From the NCBI RefSeq assembly GCF_963678975.1, contig NC_089272.1:2910359-2974358 (forward strand): a stretch of DNA of 64,000 nucleotides, read 5' to 3'. The position numbers and the translations under genes were made by a program. Positions 58,429 through 64,000 of the stretch are shown here, piece after piece (within the stretch, counting starts at the first letter, position 1; each line of letters starts with the position of its first letter). This stretch comes from Dysidea avara. Lineage: Eukaryota; Porifera; Demospongiae; Dictyoceratida; Dysideidae. Under the pieces are notes generated by a model that had not been told where the DNA came from, made no database searches, and worked only from the letters and a program-made list of their open reading frames with translations.

Positions 58429-61400
58429 ATGGACAGTGACGAAGACGAAGAAGGATTGTGTGAATATGAGCGGAAAAGACTGCAAAACATTAAACGGAAC
58501 AACGAGTTTTTGCGTAGTCTTGGTGAGTAGTGTGTGCAAAACCCGGCAAAACAACTACAACAACAACCTCGACAACAACAAAAAACATTCTCCCCGCCCT
58601 AGACAAAGAGAAAAGCTTAATCCCGAATATATAAGGTCTGACGGGTGTAGTAATGTGGAAAGCTTCTTGAACGTTCTAATAGAGTGTTTTCAAATAGTTA
58701 TACACCGAGCTATGCACTTTATTAGAGCCGTAACTGTGGTCGTATGTGCCCAAGGACTCGTTTAATTTACGTTGTACATATTGTCATTTTATCAGGGTTT
58801 ATTGTGAAGAGTAGAAGGAAGAAGAAGCCTAAGAGACAGAAGGTCACTAGAGAAGATAGTGATGATGATGATGATAAGGAATGGACACCAGGTTGTGACT
58901 CTAGGAGGACTAGAAGTTAGTGATGTCTCCCTACTATCTGTAGTGAAGTGAAGGGATATGATGTAATGATATGTTGTTCGCAGCTTGTAACATACACTCC
59001 ACTGCTATCCCATCCTCAAAAATTTCATACATACTCTAATAAAACAGTCATCGCTTGCACTACAGAGAATAGTCGAATAACCACAGCAGTAGTTATAGAA
59101 CTGTATGTGAGCAAAAAGGTGATTTTAAACAATAATCCAAAGGATCTTCAGAGTGTCCAATTGTTATTCAGAAAGACTATTTCTATAGATAGGGTTTCCA
59201 ATGTAAAAATTCGACTTCTTCAATATAATTTGCTAACTGCTGTTACATGTTGGACTAACTCTCACTTGAATACAGCTGCAGTGGCAATAAATTCCGTTGC
59301 CTTCTTAGCATAGAAATCGATCGAAATATCTGCAAAATCCGACATTATGAGCTGTAACTCTCAGAAGATTTGATTCTTTATCGTAATACTGGAATTCAAC
59401 CTTCCTCTGTAAGTAAACCATCATCCAGAAGTATTGGTAGTTTGATTGGTGAGGTAGGTTTCCTGTCGCTGCATCATTTGAGCACGATTTTGGGCTCCAA
59501 AAACGGATTTTTGTCTACAGACACCAAACGATTGATAGTCCAAACTTCCTCACACCACAGTAGTAATCATCCATCGACAAAGAAGTCACATACGAGGTTT
59601 GGTTAAGTTGTGACATCTCTAACCATCTGGGTGAGCATGATATAGGGTAAAATTAGCCAGAAATCACACCTTGACTACATAACTTGACTACATAACTTAC
59701 CTACTCAACTGCTTAAAAATAGAAATCTTGACGTAAAACAACTGTATGATCCCTAAGGGGCGGATCCAGACTTAAAAAGGGGGTTCCACTTTGGAATTGC
59801 AACTTCAGCCTTAGTAGCTGTAAGTTGAAGACCAAAAAAAAAGTCCTCACCATAGATGCCCTCACCAACTATATTTTCTTATTTATAACTAGATGCAAAG
59901 CTTCCTACACTGCTCCTCAAAAGACTACTGTGACTGCTCTATTAGAGTATCTCGATTTGACTGCTCTATTAGAGTATCTCGAGTAAGAGAGGCTCTTTCA
60001 AAAGGGGGGTTCCATGGAACCCTTTGAACCCCCCCTCCTGGATCCGCCCCTGTAGAAGTGAGGTTATCTTTGTCAGGAACCGTAAAATAAATACAATTAA
60101 GCTCGTGTGATTTCTGCCACTACAACACTTGATGTCTTATGCAGTGCTATGACAACCATGCCTCAAAACAAATATTGCCTGTCCAGTAATAATAAGCAAA
60201 TAAATGTAGGCAGTGTATCATTACTGACCACACCCAAGTCTAGTCACATGAGCCGGCCTGATTACCTAGGCCAAGTACGTTTGTAGCTGAATTGCAGTGA
60301 CGAAAACTTTGGATAATACAGTTTTTTTACACCGAGTTATCTATTTTTAAATTGTTGAGTAGACAAGTTTTTTTTTTTTGTTTTTTTAAAATTAGTAATT
60401 GGTAATTTATATCAATAATTGGTAATTTATATCAATAATACAAGATAAGATTTTCACATTCAAACAGTGAGCAGAGAGGCAAACTCTGCCCAATCCTGTG
60501 ATGAAGGAATTGTTGCCATCACAGAAGCAGCATTGCCACGCTGAACATCGATAGCAACCTTCTGAATTAAAAAGTTACCGGCAAGTTATGTAGTGAAGGT
60601 GTGATAACCGGCAAATTTTGCCCTCAGTATATCACGCTCACCCAGATGGTTAGAGATGTCATAACTTAACCAAACCTCGTATGTGACTTCTTTGTCGATG
60701 GATGATTACTACTGTGGTGTGAGGAAGTTTAGGCTATCAATTGTTTGGTGTCCGTAGACAAAAACCCGTTTTTGGAGCCCAAAATCTGCCCCGCCAAAAT
60801 CGTGCTCAAATGATGCAGCGACAGGAAACCTAGTTACTTACCTCACCAATCAAGCTACCAATGCTTTTAGGTGAAAGTTTACTCACAGAGGAAGGTTGAA
60901 CTCCAGTCTTGCGATAAAGGATCAAGGTTTGTGAGAGTTACAGCTTGTAATGTCGGATTTTACAGCTATTTCGATTGATTTCTACCCCCAGGAAGGCAAT
61001 GGAATTTATTGCCTCTGCAGCTGTATTCAAGTGAGCGTTAGTCCAACATGTAACAGCAGTTAGCAAATTATTTTGAAGAAGTCAAATTTTTACATTGGAA
61101 ACTCTACTATAGAGCTTATCCGTTTATGTCTTTTTACGTCATTTTAAGTTAGTAACGGTTACTAGACACCATGATTTTGAGGCAAAAATCAATGGGACCC
61201 ATGCGAGAAAATGAAACTTTTTGCGATTTTGCACAATTAAAGAAAGACTTGGGGGAATCGCTACACCGAGTGAGTTACTTATTATAGTAGTAGCCAATTG
61301 AAGAGTGGGAATAAAGGGGACTGGGTTAATTCAGCGGTACAAGCCAGCGAGCAGCTGGAGTTTAATGGCCCTATTTCTTCCAGCTGCGAAGCGATATTAC

Positions 61401-63296
61401 TAAGCAACGAATAACATAACAAATGCACCACGGCTTTCTTATTTTCAGTAGCGTTCTTCGGCTTGTAACTCGCTCTTGCTTCATGCATTCACGAAGATAA
61501 CCTGTAATTATATGGAAAATATTTAGTGTGACGTCAAACAGATAAGCTCTATTAAATTCATGCACATTTTGCTTACATCGAAATCACAGTTGATGTTCTT
61601 AAATCATTTATAGCATTGCCTTGTTCATGCTATATGAAAAACACTCAAAAATAGGTGATCTCAAGATCAAATATAACACTCAGCTTCACCTCATGTTATT
61701 ATTTATCTATTGCTCTTTATAATATTTTCATACAGCACTCTCGGCAGTACTATAACTAATATAACACAAGTTACTTGAGGGTAATAAACTGTTTACACTG
61801 TTTTAATAAGACAATGCACTCAGAAACTCCTACTTATATTATACCTATACCTCCCATCCTTTTCTAAACCCTGCCCAGCTGGTAGTATTTGCACATGTAT
61901 CTGGCATACATGTAACATGCATCATCTTTGTCATTACATGGTTACTGCTATATCTAATAGTACCACAGTACTGTAGAGTCTGGTTGTTAAGAACACATAT
62001 ATATTAGGCTCATATTACCTGTCCTGTTTCTCATACTTACTCATGGGTACATGTGGCCGAACACAAAGCTCCAACATGATATACAAGAGAAGAAATATTT
62101 GAGAGGTTTGCTAATAGTGTATAGCGCAAAATTTCATGAAGTACAAAGCCAAACTATACTTACCTAGTGAAGCAGTTCTGTAGTATGCTCCACATGAAGG
62201 ATTCAGTGTACAAAAACTGGACTCAAAATATTGGTACATGTAATGACTGCAATTCACATCACGCCAAGAGAGTGAATCCATAATAATCATGACAAGGTTT
62301 ATTTAATAGACGCATGCACTTAACAACTAAATGTTAATCACAATATTTTTTTGCAAACTTTTATTAGGCGTATGCGCCTAACAACCAGACTCTACGATAT
62401 GTAGAACAGTCAAACGCATACAACTTTGACTTACCAAACTATTCCTCACTATTATATAAAGTTTCATTTTGTATTTATAACTCAACAACCAAGTGTCAGT
62501 TTTCATTGTGGGATTCTACATGCACCATGCCAACATGCATGTTCTATGCATTAGGGCTGAGCAATACTACCGTTTTAGCAATATATCGTGATATTTTGGA
62601 AGTATTGATATCACGATATTTTGTTATTAACTATCGTGATACCATGCCTGTACATTATTGTCATTAAAAATCCATTTGTTATGCTGTGCTAGGCTCAAGA
62701 GTCCTTGTAAGCCATAACCTGGTTACCCCTGCAGAGAGGTGTGTGAACACCATAAAATTACTTCAGCATGTGTTATAATAACTGTTACTGAAAACAAGGA
62801 TGGCTAGTTTGATGTTTTAAAGACTTCCTGCAGGAATACTGAGGAATACACTATGTGGCACCAGCTATGATTGACATATTTGTAAGTATCGTGAACTATT
62901 CAGTATCGTGAATAGTGGCTTTAGTATCGATCATGATACTAAAATGGCAGTATCGCTCAGCTCTACTATGCATGGTACAATATGTGTCACTGGAACATTT
63001 TCATTGCATGCATGGTACATGCACCTCACATAGATGGAACACTCATGTTACAGTAAACATGCATGGAGGTTGCATTGTAACGTGCACAATATTTTAGGGA
63101 TCCAGCCTTGTAAAAGAATACACTGTTGTCACAATACTCTAATAGAATAGTCACTGCTACCATTAATATTTAAATGTGGGCACTAAACAGTACTAAGTGT
63201 TATTGTGTAGGTCACAGTGTTAAGAGTGCTGACAATGTTCCTGATTTGATTGATCCAAATGAGAAGGTGTCAATGGAAGAAATAAACAAGCGACTG
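58429..63296 (+). CDS. 5' exons of a nuclear-type gene, WDR76-like N-terminus (partial)
   Basis: Exon 1 58429-58522 (MDSDEDEEGLCEYERKRLQN, then IKRNNEFLRSLG; donor GTGAGT), exon 2 58796-58915 (basic stretch RRKKKPKRQK, then DSDDDDDKEW; donor GTTAGT), exon 3 63211-63296 (HSVKSADNVPDLIDPNEK, donor GTAAGT). The splice phases (1, 1, then 0) keep one frame. The YERKRLxNIxxNxxFLxSL motif resembles the N-terminal segment of vertebrate WDR76, a nuclear WD-repeat protein linked to DNA damage and chromatin; related short motifs occur in other nuclear proteins, so the identity is tentative. The basic run would serve as a nuclear localisation signal. WD repeats, if present, lie right of the window. Intron 2 (4.3 kb) holds several repeats. 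Confidence 0.5.
59183..61112. mobile_element. Foldback element with about 520-bp arms
   Basis: The arms 59183-59700 and 60574-61112 are diverged inverted copies (blocks such as CCAATGTAAAAATT, GCATCATTTGAGCACGATTT, GGTTAGAGATGTCA). The loop holds a GGGGCGGATCCAG MITE (59756-60052) and a duplicated 21-bp unit at about 60397-60438. The only long open frame in the left arm (59370-59606) is not preserved in the right arm. In intron 2 of the WDR76-like gene. Confidence 0.7.
59756..60052 (+). mobile_element. GGGGCGGATCCAG-family MITE, copy at 59.8 kb
   Basis: Starts AGGGGCGGATCCAGAC and ends CTGGATCCGCCCCTG. Two CTCTATTAGAGTATCTCGA motifs in tandem and GGTTCCATGGAACCC near the right end. Nearly collinear with 37423-37719; nested in the foldback element. 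Confidence 0.75.
61113..61973. other. Intron sequence with a decayed E1-family remnant
   Basis: At 61630-61780 blocks AACACTCAGCTTCACCTCATG and CAGTACTATAACTAATATAA match the edges of the palindromic family at 5-7 kb. Otherwise nothing recognised. Confidence 0.4.
61974..62400. mobile_element. Inverted-end DNA element shared with 50.6 kb
   Basis: Ends GTAGAGTCTGGTTGTTA at 61974 and its complement TAACAACCAGACTCTAC at about 62380-62396; about 425 bp, no ORF. Interior matches 50575-50880. No clear target duplication. Confidence 0.6.
62552..62965. mobile_element. hAT-type MITE, GGGCTGAGCGATA family, copy 2
   Basis: 414 bp with inverted ends TAG(G/A)GCTGAGC(A/G)ATACT and an exact 8-bp duplication CTATGCAT at 62544-62551 and 62966-62973. 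Same family as 55849-56246. In intron 2 of the WDR76-like gene. Confidence 0.85.
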
Positions 63297-64000
63297 GTAA
63301 GTGAATTCTTTCTGGCAATTTTTAATTTACAATATGTTTGACTGTTTGGATGCACTATCTGTTGGTCAACACCATGTTACCACCATGAATTTCCTGACAA
63401 AATCATACTAAACATTGCTCTAATTCTTTGCTGCTAGGTAAGCTGCCTAAGGAAAGTAGCTCTTCCACACTAATACTCTGCATCCACTATTTTGATTGGC
63501 TATATCTCTATTGTGCTTCACCCCACAGCAAATACCAAATAGACTCAGCAAGTGATCAATCATTATACAAAAGGTCACATGACTGCAACACAGATACGCA
63601 ATAAAGAAAACACGAAGCAGCAGAAGTTGGGAATATGACTTGACATTGCCTATTGATTTGAAACTGTCATTTCACAGAAGACCAGTGTTTCCTTTATTAT
63701 ATGAAGTTATGTGTCCTTCATACTTGAAAATTAATTTTGTTTTCGAAAGTGATTGCTATAGATTAACTACATATGTCTCTGTTTTGTGTTAGTAACATTT
63801 GAGGTGTATTTTTTCTGTAGCAACTATAGCATTTTTTCACAAAAAAAATATTGGCCAGAAGCCAGCCTCACAATATATCCTGGTGACTCAGTAGTATTAG
63901 CTAGGTATAAACAAGTCTTTAGTATGACCTGAAATGCTTCCAATAAGTTGCCACATAATTTAATTTTTTCAGTTTATTTAGTGGAATTTTCTACTCTGAC
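63297..64000. other. Right end of the window
   Basis: Presumed intron 3 of the WDR76-like gene; no further exon recognised. Confidence 0.4.

Noticed and set aside
1-64000. LTR retroelements, Polintons or other virus-derived sequence
   Set aside because: No protease, integrase, capsid or envelope-like reads and no paired long terminal repeats noticed; the only reverse transcriptase is a LINE.

Overview
The window reads as metazoan nuclear DNA, most likely from a demosponge. This is inferred from AT-rich sequence, intron-bearing GPCR genes in a tandem family, RING/TRAF proteins, and dense small inverted-repeat transposons; no rRNA or mitochondrial marker is present to prove the taxon. I saw no LTR, Polinton or other virus-like element.

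The backbone is a tandem array of seven GPR157/cAMP-receptor-like seven-helix receptor genes, all on the minus strand. Each has three coding exons. Exon 1 carries TM1-TM5, exon 2 TM6, and exon 3 TM7 plus the tail, and both introns lie at phase 0 in the same places. Gene starts are near 1304 (only exon 1 in the window), 13677, 23554, 32659, 38701, 52805 and 58117. Gene 5 (38.0-38.7 kb for exon 1) is broken by a 4-bp duplication. Tails and exon 2 starts group genes 4 with 5 and 3 with 6; genes 1 and 2 share their N-terminus.

Genes 1 and 2 each sit head to head, about 170 bp apart, with a plus-strand single-exon TRAF-like gene (1478-3322 and 13843-15691). These proteins carry RING, TRAF zinc fingers and a coiled coil, then a membrane helix, then a MATH domain rich in N-glycosylation sequons, then further hydrophobic segments. 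The topology suggests a cytosolic E3 ligase half and a luminal or extracellular MATH half. The second copy has a 2-nt frameshift.

From 38.77 to 44.55 kb an autonomous Mutator-like (MULE) DNA transposon with about 85-bp terminal inverted repeats and a 9-bp target duplication has landed 66 bp upstream of gene 5's ATG. Its nine-exon gene joins a MULE transposase, SWIM, PHD and a peptidase-like C-terminal region, with one in-frame stop. At 45.07-46.35 kb is a 5'-truncated LINE.

At 58429 a plus-strand gene starts (three exons seen, WDR76-like N-terminus), divergent from GPCR gene 7 and running off the right edge.

Introns and spacers are packed with non-autonomous elements: hAT-type MITEs with perfect 8-bp duplications, TA-flanked mariner/pogo-type MITEs, foldback elements, a tRNA-derived SINE, and simple repeats. 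A short motif (TACTCTAATAGAACAGTCA and its complement) recurs at about 17 loci in several different element types.
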